Assembly: GCF_017638545.1 (NCBI RefSeq)
Contig: NZ_CP072110.1
Span: forward strand, 2,542,001-2,606,000
Length of the DNA: 64,000 nt
DNA from: Psychrosphaera ytuae
Lineage (GTDB): Bacteria > Pseudomonadota > Gammaproteobacteria > Enterobacterales > Alteromonadaceae
Direction of reading: 5' to 3'
Both the position numbers and the translations under genes were made by a program. Every line of letters starts with the position of its first letter. Within the stretch, counting starts at the first letter, position 1. Positions 1-10,400 of this stretch are shown piece by piece. A model generated the notes under the pieces. The model worked only from the letters and a program-made list of their open reading frames with translations, did no database searches and had not been told where the DNA came from.

Positions 1-1
1 T

Positions 2-895
2 CGTTATCAGGCAAATCTGTGGAAGTTTGATTTGGCTGGCGATAAAACAAAATCAGAACCAATTGTGAGTTCGTTAAAATATGACAATTTCCCTGCATTT
101 TCACCGGTTGATAATTCACAGTTATTGTATGTTTCTAATCGCTCGGGATTTGCAGCGATTTATCAATTAGACATGACGACACAAGAATCACAGGAGCTGC
201 TGAGAGTCCCTGATACACATTTAATTGCGCCAGTGTTTTCGCCAGATGGCAAGCGAGTACTGATAAGTGCAATCACCGCATATGACTTTTATTGTTATGA
301 GTTTGAGGTGGCCAGTCGCTCGTTGGTTCGATTGCCCGCTGAGCAAGTCAGTTTGTGTAGTTATGGTTTAGATATAAGTGGTAAAACACTTGCTGTTTGG
401 GCCGTCGATAAGGCGCCAGATAGCAACATGGCGCTGGTGGCCATTAATCGAACGGACGCGACCAAAGTTAAAATAATGGCTGGCCCTGTAGAGTACTTTG
501 CTGCTGCTAATACGACTCAAGAAGTTGTTTTTACTAAACGTCAGCAACCTGGCCTATTTGCTACACAGGTCATGCGTAAAGATAGACAAGAAAGTCCGGA
601 TAACCCAAATGACAAGCTGGAGTTTGGCAGTTCCCGAACCATATTGGAAAACTTGCCGCCAAGGTTTGGTCACAGTTGGGATATTGTTGGCAAACAGTTG
701 TACTTTGTAAACGGACAACAAGACAAACAGATATGGCGAAAGGACTTCACCTCCCATAGTTCGGGCGAACAAGTCACTAAAAGCCTGAATTACGCAATAG
801 GTCGAGTAATGGCTGTATCAGCAGATGAATCCTCACTGGTGGTGAGTCTCAAAGGTGATGAATCCGGTAATATATTTCTTTATGACGGCCGCTAG
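2..895 (+). CDS. C-terminal part of a WD40-like (PD40/TolB-like) beta-propeller protein, truncated by the window start
   Basis: The frame is open from base 2, so the gene begins before the window. The visible 297 residues contain repeated PD40-type blades, for example 'PAFSPVDNSQLLYVSNRSG' near the beginning and 'APVFSPDGKRVLIS' further on, the signature of TolB-like propellers. In Alteromonadales such a C-terminus is often found on CadC-like proteins with a cytoplasmic winged-helix domain and a membrane helix, which would make this a periplasmic sensor domain. That assignment is inference because the N-terminus is absent. The end is certain: TAG at 893-895, followed by a GC-rich stretch and 71 bases to the next gene. 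A TolB-like or peptidase-associated propeller is the alternative. Confidence 0.7.
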   Translation, partial: RYQANLWKFDLAGDKTKSEPIVSSLKYDNFPAFSPVDNSQLLYVSNRSGFAAIYQLDMTTQESQELLRVPDTHLIAPVFSPDGKRVLISAITAYDFYCYEFEVASRSLVRLPAEQVSLCSYGLDISGKTLAVWAVDKAPDSNMALVAINRTDATKVKIMAGPVEYFAAANTTQEVVFTKRQQPGLFATQVMRKDRQESPDNPNDKLEFGSSRTILENLPPRFGHSWDIVGKQLYFVNGQQDKQIWRKDFTSHSSGEQVTKSLNYAIGRVMAVSADESSLVVSLKGDESGNIFLYDGR

Positions 896-966
896 GGCGG
901 GGTTTTAATTGCTTTTGGAATGGCTTTTATATATAGTGCCGTGCCTTAAGCAACATCGTTTTTGAT

Positions 967-1866
967 ATGAGTTCTAAACTAAGTAGCTGTACGCTACAAG
1001 ACCTTCATGAGCAAATCGCCCTTCAAGGTGGCGTCTTAAAAGCAGAGCAAGTTCTTGCTCTTTGTAATCAATTTTCCCTTTCTTTTTCTGAGCTTAAAGA
1101 GCAGTTACTTCCTATTTGTGAGATGTTTGCGGTCGCGCCGATCTCGCAATTTAAAGCTGCGGCTATTGCCCAAGGTGAGTATGTTACGGATGGTGTATTA
1201 GAGGGCGAGGAAGCCGTCGCAAACTTGTATTTTGGGGCTAATTTAGAATTTGAGTACCAGGCCCTAAGTCTTGTTGTTCACGCTGAACAAACGGCGATTA
1301 ATAATGCCTGGCATCACGGTGAACCTAAAATAACTGGGATGACAATCAATGCCGCGCCTTGTGGTTATTGTCGCCAGTTTATGAACGAAGTTCGAGGCGC
1401 TCGAGAAATGCCGATGCAGGTATCAGGACGCAACACGGATTTGGACACTTTGCTACCTGAACCATTTAACCCTGCGTCACTAGGGGTCAATGAAATGTTG
1501 TTTGATGACTTACGTCAAACCATTGAGTTTGAACAGAAAGTCGATAGGGTATTACAAGATGCGATGGAAACATCGTATGCACCCTACACCAAAAACAACA
1601 GCGCGTGCCTGATCGAAACTGTTGATAATCAACGCTTTGTAGGTCGCTATGCAGAAAACTGTGCATACAGTCCAAGTTTGTCTCCTTTACAAAGCGCCTT
1701 AAGTCAAATGATGATGCACGGACTAAATCCATACAAGCACCCGATTAAACGTATTACGTTGGCGGAAGTGGAAGGCAAAGCAAATCAGCTTGGTGTCTCT
1801 CAATGTGTTTTACAAAGTTTGTCGAGTGACATTGAGTTTACCCACGTATTAGGTCGAGTTGTTTAA
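967..1866 (+). CDS. cdd: Cytidine deaminase (E. coli-type, two-domain)
   Basis: This gene encodes cytidine/deoxycytidine deaminase, the zinc enzyme that converts cytidine to uridine in pyrimidine salvage. The 299-residue length matches the long, homodimeric enterobacterial type (about 294 residues). The catalytic motif HAEQ is at residues 105-108, with His105 as zinc ligand and Glu107 as proton shuttle. PCGYCRQF at 131-138 supplies Cys132 and Cys135. 'FGANLEF' just before the active site is also family-typical. The C-terminal half (from about residue 190) is the degenerate second deaminase fold, which lacks the zinc ligands as expected. ATG at 967 gives the full family length. The gene stands alone between a propeller gene and a GGDEF gene on the same strand. 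Confidence 0.95.
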   Translation: MSSKLSSCTLQDLHEQIALQGGVLKAEQVLALCNQFSLSFSELKEQLLPICEMFAVAPISQFKAAAIAQGEYVTDGVLEGEEAVANLYFGANLEFEYQALSLVVHAEQTAINNAWHHGEPKITGMTINAAPCGYCRQFMNEVRGAREMPMQVSGRNTDLDTLLPEPFNPASLGVNEMLFDDLRQTIEFEQKVDRVLQDAMETSYAPYTKNNSACLIETVDNQRFVGRYAENCAYSPSLSPLQSALSQMMMHGLNPYKHPIKRITLAEVEGKANQLGVSQCVLQSLSSDIEFTHVLGRVV

Positions 1867-2004
1867 ACGCGAGTTCGTCACAGAATTTGGCGACTAAGAT
1901 CCCTAATTATTAAGGGTTTAATTTGCTCTTAACATAACAAAAAGTGGATTTTTGACTATTCTTTAAAGACACAACAAAGCTCAATAGCGTCTAGAGAGAA
2001 GAGT

Positions 2005-4368
2005 TTGATTAACTCCATTCAATTTCATTTTTTGTTAGATCAGGATTTGCCACAGCAACTCATCAAACCTAGTTATGATATCCCTATGGTCGTTGGCTCG
2101 GTGTTGATCGCTATTTTTGCGTCTTATGTCGCATTTGTCTTGGCAGCACGAATCAAACGATCACAGTTGAAAAAAGAGTCGGATATTTGGACTTGGCTGG
2201 CTTCGTGTTTTTTGGGCGTTGGTATCTGGGCGATGCACTTTGTTGGTATGTTGGCGTATCAATTGCCCTTTGTCGTTGATTACAACATCGAAATCACCGT
2301 TTTGTCTGTCGTGCCCGCGATTTTAGCCAGTTACATAGTGCTATCTCCGCAATTGAGTCGATATCGCAACCTAGTCATCAAAAGTATAATGATGGGTCTT
2401 GGCATAGGCAGTATGCACTATGTGGGGATGATGGCGATGCGCATCCCTGCCCAAATGGCATATGATCCTTATATTTTCGCTTTTTCAGTTATTGTCGCTG
2501 TCACCCTGTCAGGCTTTTCTCTAAAACTCAATGATATGCGCCAAACCTCTAGTTTGGGGTTTGTGGCAATAAATAGTTTGTCCGCAACCTTCATGGGGCT
2601 GGCAATTTCAGGGATGCACTACACCGGAATGGCTGCCATGCGAGTTTGGGGAGGGCCGCCTACGACTCCAGTTGATGTGCAAGCAAATCATTTTATTGCT
2701 GAGCTAATAGTAATTGCAGTCGTACTTTTAAGCATATTTCTGTTAATAGGCTTGGAGCTAAGGACTCGGGCAATCGTTGCAGTCAGGCTTAATACTGTTT
2801 TGGAGGCCGTTCAAGAAGCGGTTGTGAGCATAGATTGTAGTGGCCATATTGAGTTTGTTAATACTTCAACAACCGCAATGTTTGGCTATGAGCCCAGAGA
2901 GTTAATCGGCCAGAACGTCAAAATATTGATGCCCGATAGTTACGCAAAAAAACACGACCAATACGTTGCAAATAGCAACCACGATACTCAAAACAAAGTA
3001 TTTGGTAGCAGTAGGTTGCTCAAAGGTAAAAAGAAGAATGGTGATATTTTTCCTATCACTCTAACCATCGCAGCTCTAAGTAATGAAAAAACCGGCGGCT
3101 TTGTCGGTACCATTCGCGATATGTCTGACTTACGCAATCAAGAAGCGTTTATGCAGACGGTGTTTGATTCTGTTCCTATGATGATAGCAGTAAAAGACGC
3201 GAAGGATTTAACCTTCTCCCATATCAACAATGTTGGGGTTGAGTTGATGGGACGACCTAAAGAAGAAATTATAGGTTATTCAGATCAACAGCTCTTTGAT
3301 GCAGGTACCGCAGATTTTTTTGAGTCGTTAGATAGAAAAGCGATTCTGGATGGAAAGCAAATTGTAATTGATGAAAAACCATTAGTCATAGGCGAAGAAA
3401 ATCGTTATTTACGGACCAAAAAAACACCCATTTATGACTCTTCTGGGAAAATAAAATACGTGTTGGGTGTCAGTGAAGATATTACCGACTTAGTTGAAGC
3501 ACACAGAGAAATTGAACATATCAATCAGCGTATTTCCTTCGCAACTGGAGCTGCCAAAATAGGCGTTTGGGAATGGAATATGGAGGACAATACGCTGATT
3601 TGGGACGATGTCATGTTTGTTATTTTTGGTCTGTCCCCGACTCAATTTAACGGCGAATACGGTGACTGGGCAAAGTTGTTATACAAAGATGATTACGACA
3701 TTGTCGTAGAAGCGTTACAGGAATGTGTTGCTAACCGAAAAGACTTTCATCAAGAGTTTAGGATTAACCGTCCCGATGGCCAGATTCGTTATATTAAAGG
3801 TGATGGGCGCTTTTATGGTAATAAAATGATCGGTATTAATTATGATGTCACCGAGCGGGTTTTGGCCGAACAAAAGATCAGAAAGATGGCAGAGAGCGAT
3901 GCGTTAACGGGTCTTGCTAACCGAACTGCGTTAATTAAATTTTTGAGACGTGAAAAAGCACGTTCAAAGCGAACCGGTAATAGTGTTGTCGTCTTGTATT
4001 TGGATTTAAACAAATTTAAGCCTATCAACGATACGCATGGGCATAAGGTCGGAGATGAGGTACTGATTGAAATTTCAAAAAGGATGGGCGATGTCGCCCG
4101 TGAGGTTGACTGTGTTGCTCGAGTTGGTGGTGACGAGTTTGTCGTTGCTCTGGCTGATATGGCAAATTTACAAGCTTTAGATAACATAAGTGAGCGTTAT
4201 CATTCTGCCATTGTAAAACCCATTAAGACAGAAGCTGGCGAGCTTGTTGTTGGTGTAAGTATTGGTAGTGCTCAATACCCCAAAGATGGAGAAACAGTTG
4301 ATGACCTACTCAACGTCGCAGATGAGCGCATGTTTGAGGAGAAAAAGCGCAGTGGGGCAGGGCGTTAA
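2005..4368 (+). CDS. MHYT-PAS-PAS-PAS-GGDEF diguanylate cyclase
   Basis: This is a membrane sensor that probably makes cyclic di-GMP. The N-terminal 250 residues form a seven-helix MHYT domain with three MHxxGM motifs (MHFVGM, MHYVGM, MHYTGM), a family proposed to bind copper and sense a diatomic gas. Three PAS-like domains follow at roughly 265-380, 385-500 and 510-620. The C-terminus is a GGDEF domain with an intact GGDEF motif near residue 708 and an RxxD inhibitory site (REVD) five residues before it, so product inhibition is likely. No EAL domain is present. The start is a TTG at 2005 preceded by GAGAGAAGAG; no upstream ATG gives a better N-terminus. The signal sensed by the PAS domains cannot be read from the sequence. 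Confidence 0.9.
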   Translation: MINSIQFHFLLDQDLPQQLIKPSYDIPMVVGSVLIAIFASYVAFVLAARIKRSQLKKESDIWTWLASCFLGVGIWAMHFVGMLAYQLPFVVDYNIEITVLSVVPAILASYIVLSPQLSRYRNLVIKSIMMGLGIGSMHYVGMMAMRIPAQMAYDPYIFAFSVIVAVTLSGFSLKLNDMRQTSSLGFVAINSLSATFMGLAISGMHYTGMAAMRVWGGPPTTPVDVQANHFIAELIVIAVVLLSIFLLIGLELRTRAIVAVRLNTVLEAVQEAVVSIDCSGHIEFVNTSTTAMFGYEPRELIGQNVKILMPDSYAKKHDQYVANSNHDTQNKVFGSSRLLKGKKKNGDIFPITLTIAALSNEKTGGFVGTIRDMSDLRNQEAFMQTVFDSVPMMIAVKDAKDLTFSHINNVGVELMGRPKEEIIGYSDQQLFDAGTADFFESLDRKAILDGKQIVIDEKPLVIGEENRYLRTKKTPIYDSSGKIKYVLGVSEDITDLVEAHREIEHINQRISFATGAAKIGVWEWNMEDNTLIWDDVMFVIFGLSPTQFNGEYGDWAKLLYKDDYDIVVEALQECVANRKDFHQEFRINRPDGQIRYIKGDGRFYGNKMIGINYDVTERVLAEQKIRKMAESDALTGLANRTALIKFLRREKARSKRTGNSVVVLYLDLNKFKPINDTHGHKVGDEVLIEISKRMGDVAREVDCVARVGGDEFVVALADMANLQALDNISERYHSAIVKPIKTEAGELVVGVSIGSAQYPKDGETVDDLLNVADERMFEEKKRSGAGR

Positions 4369-4385
4369 AGTTAACTCACTAAGAC

Positions 4386-4567
4386 TTATTCATTGGGTAA
4401 TGCGTAAGTTCCGTTTGCGTGAGCGATGAGTTGCGGCTCACCTTGAGAGTAAAATCGAACCTCACCAATAGCCAAGCTTTTACCTACTTTTAATAGCTGG
4501 CATGCGGAAATTCACGTTCAAAAAACGCCTGAAGCTGTTGCTCATCGGGTGTGTTTGGGTTTTTCAT
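4386..4567 (-). pseudogene. Remnant of a PaaI-like hotdog thioesterase with a large internal deletion
   Basis: The gap after the GGDEF gene holds two coding scraps on the minus strand. From 4567 the frame starts MKNPNTPDEQQLQAFFE and runs to a stop after 25 codons. In a different frame the sequence then reads KSLAIGEVRFYSQGEPQLI and ends HANGTYALPNE followed by TAA at 4388-4386. The second piece looks like the last strand pair of a hotdog thioesterase ('T.TYA.P' ending), and the first like the usual N-terminus. Roughly the central two thirds of such a protein are missing. I infer a deletion pseudogene. The family assignment rests on the C-terminal motif only. Confidence 0.5.
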
Positions 4568-4766
4568 AACGTTATCTCATTTGTTAATTAATTGAATTGT
4601 TTTTATTTTACAACAACATGCTGGTTTTTGTACCGATCTTGACATTTTCTCAATAAAGTCTATCTTTACGGGGTTTAGGGAAGCGCGGTTAATATGGATG
4701 TTAAGAATTAATATTTTGACTTCCTCTAGTTGTGCCCATCTAACTAGCAATGAAATGGAAATCAAA

Positions 4767-7700
4767 ATGAAAAACAAACTTACTCTTGCCGTTCTCTCGG
4801 CATTATCTACTACTACCCTTTTACAACCTGCTTTAGCCCAGAATATTGATATCTCTGTCGAGTCTTTAAAGAATACGCTTGTCGTTGAAGCTCATAATTA
4901 TGGCAAAACCGCTTCTTATCAATACAGGCTTAAGTTTCAAGCAGCTGGTAGTCAACAAGCTACGTTTACTAAGTGGCAATCAAAACGCTCATTTTCTATA
5001 CCTGCTCAATACGGCAAAGTCTATAAAGTTACCGTTGAAGCTCAAAACCAAGCGACAGGCGAAATTGTCCAAGTCGAAGAAGATGGGGTTTCACTCGCTA
5101 ATTTAAAGCAATTTAAGTCAAGCAACAAACATCGAGTTGCGGAATACAGCATTGTAAGTCAAAACAATACGACTAATGCTCAATCTGAAGATTGGGCGAC
5201 CAATTTTACAATCGATTTTGACGCTTTTCCTAGAGTCATCATAACGTCAGACCTTAAGTATCAAGACAAATCATTTGATGGCTCTGCTGAAAATCTACCT
5301 TTGTTAACGAGTAGTGATATTAGCCTCAGGGAAGATGGCCGATATGAAGATGTAACTCGAATTGTTCAACCTGATCCTAATTCATCTAAGAAGATCGTTG
5401 ATATTGTCTTTGTTCACGATGACTCTGGTAGTTTGGGTGATGAAGCGCAACAAGTCAGAGAAAACATTCTTAACTTTGTTCAAACGTTAAGCGATGAAAA
5501 CTTTGATTACCGAATTGGCTTAGTACCTTATGGTGGTTATAACTTTAGCCGACCTGAAGGAACATTGTTAAACAATGGTAGCTTGACGGATGACCCAGTT
5601 GAGTTTCAATCTTACATTGACCAGATGCGCTTTGACGGAAGCCGAGAAAAGGCATTTGATGCAATGCATCTAGCGATTACAGGTACACTGTGGCGACCAG
5701 CGACACAAAAAGTCGTAGTGTTAGTGACGGATGAAGATAATGACTGGGGCCAGATCAATGAACAAACTGTCATTGATACGTTTTTGGACAATAATGTACT
5801 GTTTTATGGTTTAACCGCTGGTCACTCGGACTTTGAGCGCATTGCGACAGCCGTTTCTGGTCGAACGTTTGATGTAAGATCTGATTTCTCAATCATTCTT
5901 AACGAAATTGGTGCGGATTTAACATCTCGTTATCAAACCCAATACGAAAGCGACAATACCCAATTAGACGGTGTTGAGCGAGTTATTGATTTTAAAGTTG
6001 ATACGTTAGATTTTAACAGCAACCCTGTGGTTGGTGAGTTTTCTATCAAGTACACGCCAATCGTGCCTGTAACATTAGAGTTGACACCGGATACATTGGC
6101 TTTGTTGGGCAAAGGTCAATTACCTGGTCAAGCTTTACCAATTCGTGTCGCCGCTGGCTCGGAAGCCGTTATCTCTGGCATGCGCCTAGGTTATCGTCAT
6201 TCAACAGAAACGGCTTATACTTTTGCTGATATGTCACAAGAGACGGATGGCTCTTGGTATGCTGATATTCCACAAAGCGCAGTACAGGATGGCTCAGTTC
6301 AGTTTTACATTAGTGCGGTAACAGACGCTGGTACAAAAACTCTACCTGCTACCGATCCTCAAACTAAGCCGATGACTATTACAGTCTTCCCAAATGTGCC
6401 GCCAGAATTCAACCACACACCGATTGAGAGTGCTCCGGCTAATTCTGACATTATCGTAACAGCAATGGCAGAAGATGCGACCAACGCTGTAGCGACTGTT
6501 TCTATGTACTACAGAGAATCAGGCGCACCACTTTACACCGCAGTAAACACGCAATTTGATGCTCCTACTGCATCTTTTGAAGAGATCATACCGGCTTCGG
6601 CGGTTACGTCTCTTGGCGTTGAATATTTCCTAGTTGCAGTAGATGACTTTGGCAGCGAAACCTTTATTGGAAGTCCCGAACAGCCATTGTTTGTCAATGT
6701 TGATGATGAAGTCTTACCGGCTGCGTGTAATGAATTTGGCAGCATTAAAGTTTGCGCCAATGATTTTACAGAAATTACCGACTCTACCAATGTATGGGCA
6801 AGTGGTAACGTTCAATTGGGTCTGACGACGGGTAATAGCTTGCTTGGCTTCTCTGGTACGTTAGTTATTGATTCAGGTACTAACGAAATTAGAACTCTTT
6901 CAAGTGGCCGAGTGAAAGCAGTTGATATTGTACTAGGTAATTTAGCCGCTCAAGATATTCCACTTGGCGAGATGTCTTTTGAAATCGATGGTGGTGACGC
7001 TAATCCTGAACTTATTCCGACTGGTAGTTTCGGTTTCAGAATTAATTCTGCATCACTGTCAGGTGAAACCATAGCAATTGCTGATACTAATATCTCGATT
7101 CCTTCAGAATTGACCTTGCCATTGTACTTAGATTACGCCGATGTAAATTCGATGGATGATGAGTTAATTACTTTAGGTGATCTTGTTCTGTCACAAAATG
7201 AAAATGAGTCGAGCCTAGCCTTTACGATTGATATGGATACTGCACTTGCCGGTAACAATAGCAAGCGCATTGGTAAGTTTGGCGGCAGTGGTATGCGTGT
7301 CGAACTGGATTCTTTAGAGATTGATCTTCTTAAACCTGCGATGGGCTTTGAAGGTGAAGTTAAATGGAATCAGTCAGAGTACGAATTAGAAACCGAAGTC
7401 GGCTTAAATCCGGTTCAAATTAATCGCTTTGGGTTTGAGTGGGAAGACCTTAGCCGTAAAAGCTTTATCAGTAAGAAAAAGATCCCTATCGGCACTACAG
7501 GCTTTGTTATTGCTCACAGTAACACAGCATTAGAGTGGCAACGTGTTCCTGACGCTCAGGTTTCGGGTAGTATTACTGGTTACTTCTCAGATGCAGCGGG
7601 TGGACTAGCAAATATCGGTAGTGCCATCGATGCAGATATTTTGAGTGGTTCGTTAGCACTGACAGTTAAAAATGGCGCTAAAACTTGGGTTGGTTCGGGT

Positions 7701-10349
7701 AATTTAGAGTTACTTGAGCAGTTTGAGCTAGCGTCTGCAGAGTTAACTGCAGGTTTACTGGGCTCTGCTCAATATGGCTTTAATCTAAGCGGTCAAATTA
7801 ACATTGGTGACGTTATTGTTGGTAATGCATTACTCAATGGTCAATCTGGTGCGAGCTTTACCCAATTCCACTCACTTTCAGAACTTGCTATCCAAGTACC
7901 TAAAAAGGTCAAATTAGTTGGTGGCAAACGCTTAGCGGGTACGAGCAGCGAGCTTTTAATCAAGAGTGATCATACCAACAATGATGCACTAACCGCTTAT
8001 TTCCAAGTTATCACTCGCGTTATCGCTGTAGATGTCGGTGTTAAGGTTGATTTTTCTGATCCGTCGGATATCAATTTTGACATCATCAAAAAGCCGGGCA
8101 GTGTTTCTAATGTGAAGCCTAAAGCACAAACGAGCCTCGTTTCTGCTGCAGAATATGAACTATCCGTCGGTGCTGATGAAGATTCGGTGTTATTCTCTGT
8201 GCAAACTACTGCAGGTTTACCTGAGTTAGAAATTGTCACACCATCAGGTAGCGTTATTAAAGCAAGTGATATCACTTTAGACTTTGATGCTCCTGCACCA
8301 AGTGGAGTGACACAATTTGCTTACGATAACGGTGATAACCAAACGGTTATTGGTTTTGTTCTTCCTGAAGAAGGCGACTACACAGTACGAGTTTTAAATG
8401 ACGCTGATGTAGCGGGCATTGATGTTGCTATGACACTACCTGTAGTGCCGCCACGCGCTACACTCTCTAACGTACCGCAAAGCGTTGAGTTGTCTGAAGC
8501 GCTTGATTTTGATTTAGAAGTGGTCAATTTAGATAGCTCTGCAACCGTAGAAGTAATGCTGAAAGACAGTCAATCTGATTTGATTCTGTCGTTAGGTGAA
8601 TACGAAGTTAATCAAGGCGCAAATAGTTTATCTGTGACTCTACCAAGCACGTTAAACCCAGGTGAGTTCACACTTGTGTCGGTGGTTAAATACGAAGGTA
8701 TGTCAGCTGACGTAACCAGCGAGACAACTATTAGCATCGAAAACTCAGCGGCTCCTACCGGCCCTACCGATGTCAGTGTTGTATTCAACAATAGCCACGC
8801 AATGGTGTATTGGACAGCGGACCAAAATACTCAAGTCGAGTCATACTTGATTAGAGTAGAAAACCTATCGAGACAAACAACACAGTTCTATACGGTTAGT
8901 GCGACTCTTGAGGAGTTCATGATCCAAAACCTGAGCAATGGGGACCTATACGAAGTCAGTATTGCGTCTATGTTAGACACGGGAGTGTCGAGCGGGTTTA
9001 ATGAAGGAGTATCAGGAAGTCCAGTAGGTATGTGGACCTCTGGTTCGCCTGATCTTGGTTTTGCTTTAGAAAGCGTTTTACTCTCGTCTGAAACGGAAAT
9101 GCGTGGCGAGCCAATTCAAGTTGCGGCTACCGTGACCAACTCTGGAGCCTTCCCAGCGTATTCCGCTAGGTTTAACTGTTACATAGGTACTATCAGCAGT
9201 AACACGTTGGTAAGCAGTCAGCTTTTAGGAAATATCGATCCTGATATGTCTGTAGATTTAACGTGTAACATCGATCAAAGTGAATACGATGTAGTTGGTT
9301 CTGAAATCTATTTGAAGTTGGTCGATATCCAGCTACCAGATGCGTCGTTAACTAATAATGGTGCTGTCGTTGTTAACCCTTATGCTAAAAATGTCGCACC
9401 TGAAGGTGAAAGCGATACGGTATTATCACCTGAAGACGTTGTTGTAGACATTGATGTAATGGCCAATGACAAGGACAGAAATGGTGATGAGATATCTATT
9501 GAGTCTGTGACACAGCCTCGATTTGGTAAAGTTACCATTGAGGAAGGATTACTTCGCTATACGCCAGATTTACATTATTACGGAACAGACGAGTTTACCT
9601 ATACCTTGTCGGATGGTGAATTAACCTCAGAAGAAGTCATGGTTGATATTGAGCTGACGCCAGTTAATGATGCCCCAATCATTGTTGATATGGCTGACGC
9701 ACAGGTGTCTGAAGGCGATGCACTGAAAGTCGAATCTAGTGTTTCTGATGTTGATAACACAGAGTTGTCAATGACTTGGGTGCAAACCTCAGGCGTTGCA
9801 GTCGAAATCACAGATGAAAATGCTGAAGATCTAGAATTCACGGCGCCATATGTAGAGTCTGAATCAACCTTGACCTTTGAGCTTAGTGTTTCTGATGGTG
9901 AACTTGTGTCTACGTCTGAATTAACTGTAGTTATCTTGAATGATAATGCTTCTCCTACTGTGACTGTGTCTGGTCCAGCTGAGGTTGAAGAAGGTGACGC
10001 TGTATCAATCACGTCAGTGGCAGAGGATATCGATGATACTGAGCTTACTGTTTCTTGGCAGCAAACAAGTGGTCCAACTGTGAGTGATGTTACCTCATCG
10101 TCAACAGGACTATCATTTACAGCTCCATCAGTTGATTCTGATCAAACGGTGACCTTTACAGTAACGGTGGCAGATAATGAACTATCGGTGTCCAAAGACA
10201 TCAGTGTTTCTATCAAAAACAAACCTGAGCCGGTAACACCACCACAGCAACCAACTGAAAATAATGACTCTGGTGGCGGTAGTTCAACGCCAGCGTTGGT
10301 TTTATTAGGGTTGTTTGCAGCGGCAGTTCGTCGACTTACTCGTAAGTAA
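4767..10349 (+). CDS. Large secreted vWA-domain surface protein with C-terminal GlyGly-CTERM anchor
   Basis: This is a cell-surface protein of about 1860 residues. I start it at ATG 4767, because MKNKLTLAVLSALST with ALAQ as cleavage site is a clear signal peptide, and GGA precedes the ATG; an upstream ATG at 4698 adds 23 non-hydrophobic residues. After the mature N-terminus comes a von Willebrand A domain with a MIDAS motif (VHDDSGSLGDE), then beta-rich repeats, a fibronectin-III-like segment, a cadherin/VCBS-like module ('NGDEISIES...YGTDEFTYTLSDG') and two tandem PKD/REJ-like repeats of about 85 residues. The tail 'GGGSSTPALVLLGLFAAA' followed by RRLTRK is a GlyGly-CTERM sorting signal, cleaved by a rhombosortase in known systems. 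An adhesin or extracellular matrix role is inference. Confidence 0.85.
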   Translation: MKNKLTLAVLSALSTTTLLQPALAQNIDISVESLKNTLVVEAHNYGKTASYQYRLKFQAAGSQQATFTKWQSKRSFSIPAQYGKVYKVTVEAQNQATGEIVQVEEDGVSLANLKQFKSSNKHRVAEYSIVSQNNTTNAQSEDWATNFTIDFDAFPRVIITSDLKYQDKSFDGSAENLPLLTSSDISLREDGRYEDVTRIVQPDPNSSKKIVDIVFVHDDSGSLGDEAQQVRENILNFVQTLSDENFDYRIGLVPYGGYNFSRPEGTLLNNGSLTDDPVEFQSYIDQMRFDGSREKAFDAMHLAITGTLWRPATQKVVVLVTDEDNDWGQINEQTVIDTFLDNNVLFYGLTAGHSDFERIATAVSGRTFDVRSDFSIILNEIGADLTSRYQTQYESDNTQLDGVERVIDFKVDTLDFNSNPVVGEFSIKYTPIVPVTLELTPDTLALLGKGQLPGQALPIRVAAGSEAVISGMRLGYRHSTETAYTFADMSQETDGSWYADIPQSAVQDGSVQFYISAVTDAGTKTLPATDPQTKPMTITVFPNVPPEFNHTPIESAPANSDIIVTAMAEDATNAVATVSMYYRESGAPLYTAVNTQFDAPTASFEEIIPASAVTSLGVEYFLVAVDDFGSETFIGSPEQPLFVNVDDEVLPAACNEFGSIKVCANDFTEITDSTNVWASGNVQLGLTTGNSLLGFSGTLVIDSGTNEIRTLSSGRVKAVDIVLGNLAAQDIPLGEMSFEIDGGDANPELIPTGSFGFRINSASLSGETIAIADTNISIPSELTLPLYLDYADVNSMDDELITLGDLVLSQNENESSLAFTIDMDTALAGNNSKRIGKFGGSGMRVELDSLEIDLLKPAMGFEGEVKWNQSEYELETEVGLNPVQINRFGFEWEDLSRKSFISKKKIPIGTTGFVIAHSNTALEWQRVPDAQVSGSITGYFSDAAGGLANIGSAIDADILSGSLALTVKNGAKTWVGSGNLELLEQFELASAELTAGLLGSAQYGFNLSGQINIGDVIVGNALLNGQSGASFTQFHSLSELAIQVPKKVKLVGGKRLAGTSSELLIKSDHTNNDALTAYFQVITRVIAVDVGVKVDFSDPSDINFDIIKKPGSVSNVKPKAQTSLVSAAEYELSVGADEDSVLFSVQTTAGLPELEIVTPSGSVIKASDITLDFDAPAPSGVTQFAYDNGDNQTVIGFVLPEEGDYTVRVLNDADVAGIDVAMTLPVVPPRATLSNVPQSVELSEALDFDLEVVNLDSSATVEVMLKDSQSDLILSLGEYEVNQGANSLSVTLPSTLNPGEFTLVSVVKYEGMSADVTSETTISIENSAAPTGPTDVSVVFNNSHAMVYWTADQNTQVESYLIRVENLSRQTTQFYTVSATLEEFMIQNLSNGDLYEVSIASMLDTGVSSGFNEGVSGSPVGMWTSGSPDLGFALESVLLSSETEMRGEPIQVAATVTNSGAFPAYSARFNCYIGTISSNTLVSSQLLGNIDPDMSVDLTCNIDQSEYDVVGSEIYLKLVDIQLPDASLTNNGAVVVNPYAKNVAPEGESDTVLSPEDVVVDIDVMANDKDRNGDEISIESVTQPRFGKVTIEEGLLRYTPDLHYYGTDEFTYTLSDGELTSEEVMVDIELTPVNDAPIIVDMADAQVSEGDALKVESSVSDVDNTELSMTWVQTSGVAVEITDENAEDLEFTAPYVESESTLTFELSVSDGELVSTSELTVVILNDNASPTVTVSGPAEVEEGDAVSITSVAEDIDDTELTVSWQQTSGPTVSDVTSSSTGLSFTAPSVDSDQTVTFTVTVADNELSVSKDISVSIKNKPEPVTPPQQPTENNDSGGGSSTPALVLLGLFAAAVRRLTRK

Positions 10350-10366
10350 CGGATTAATATACTTAC

Positions 10367-10400
10367 TAAAAGGCCATGTCTTTGATATGGCCTTTTTTAT
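10367..10400 (+). terminator. Rho-independent terminator of the vWA gene
   Basis: The stem AAAGGCCAT / ATGGCCTTT is followed by a T run, 20 bases after the stop codon of the vWA gene. Confidence 0.85.
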
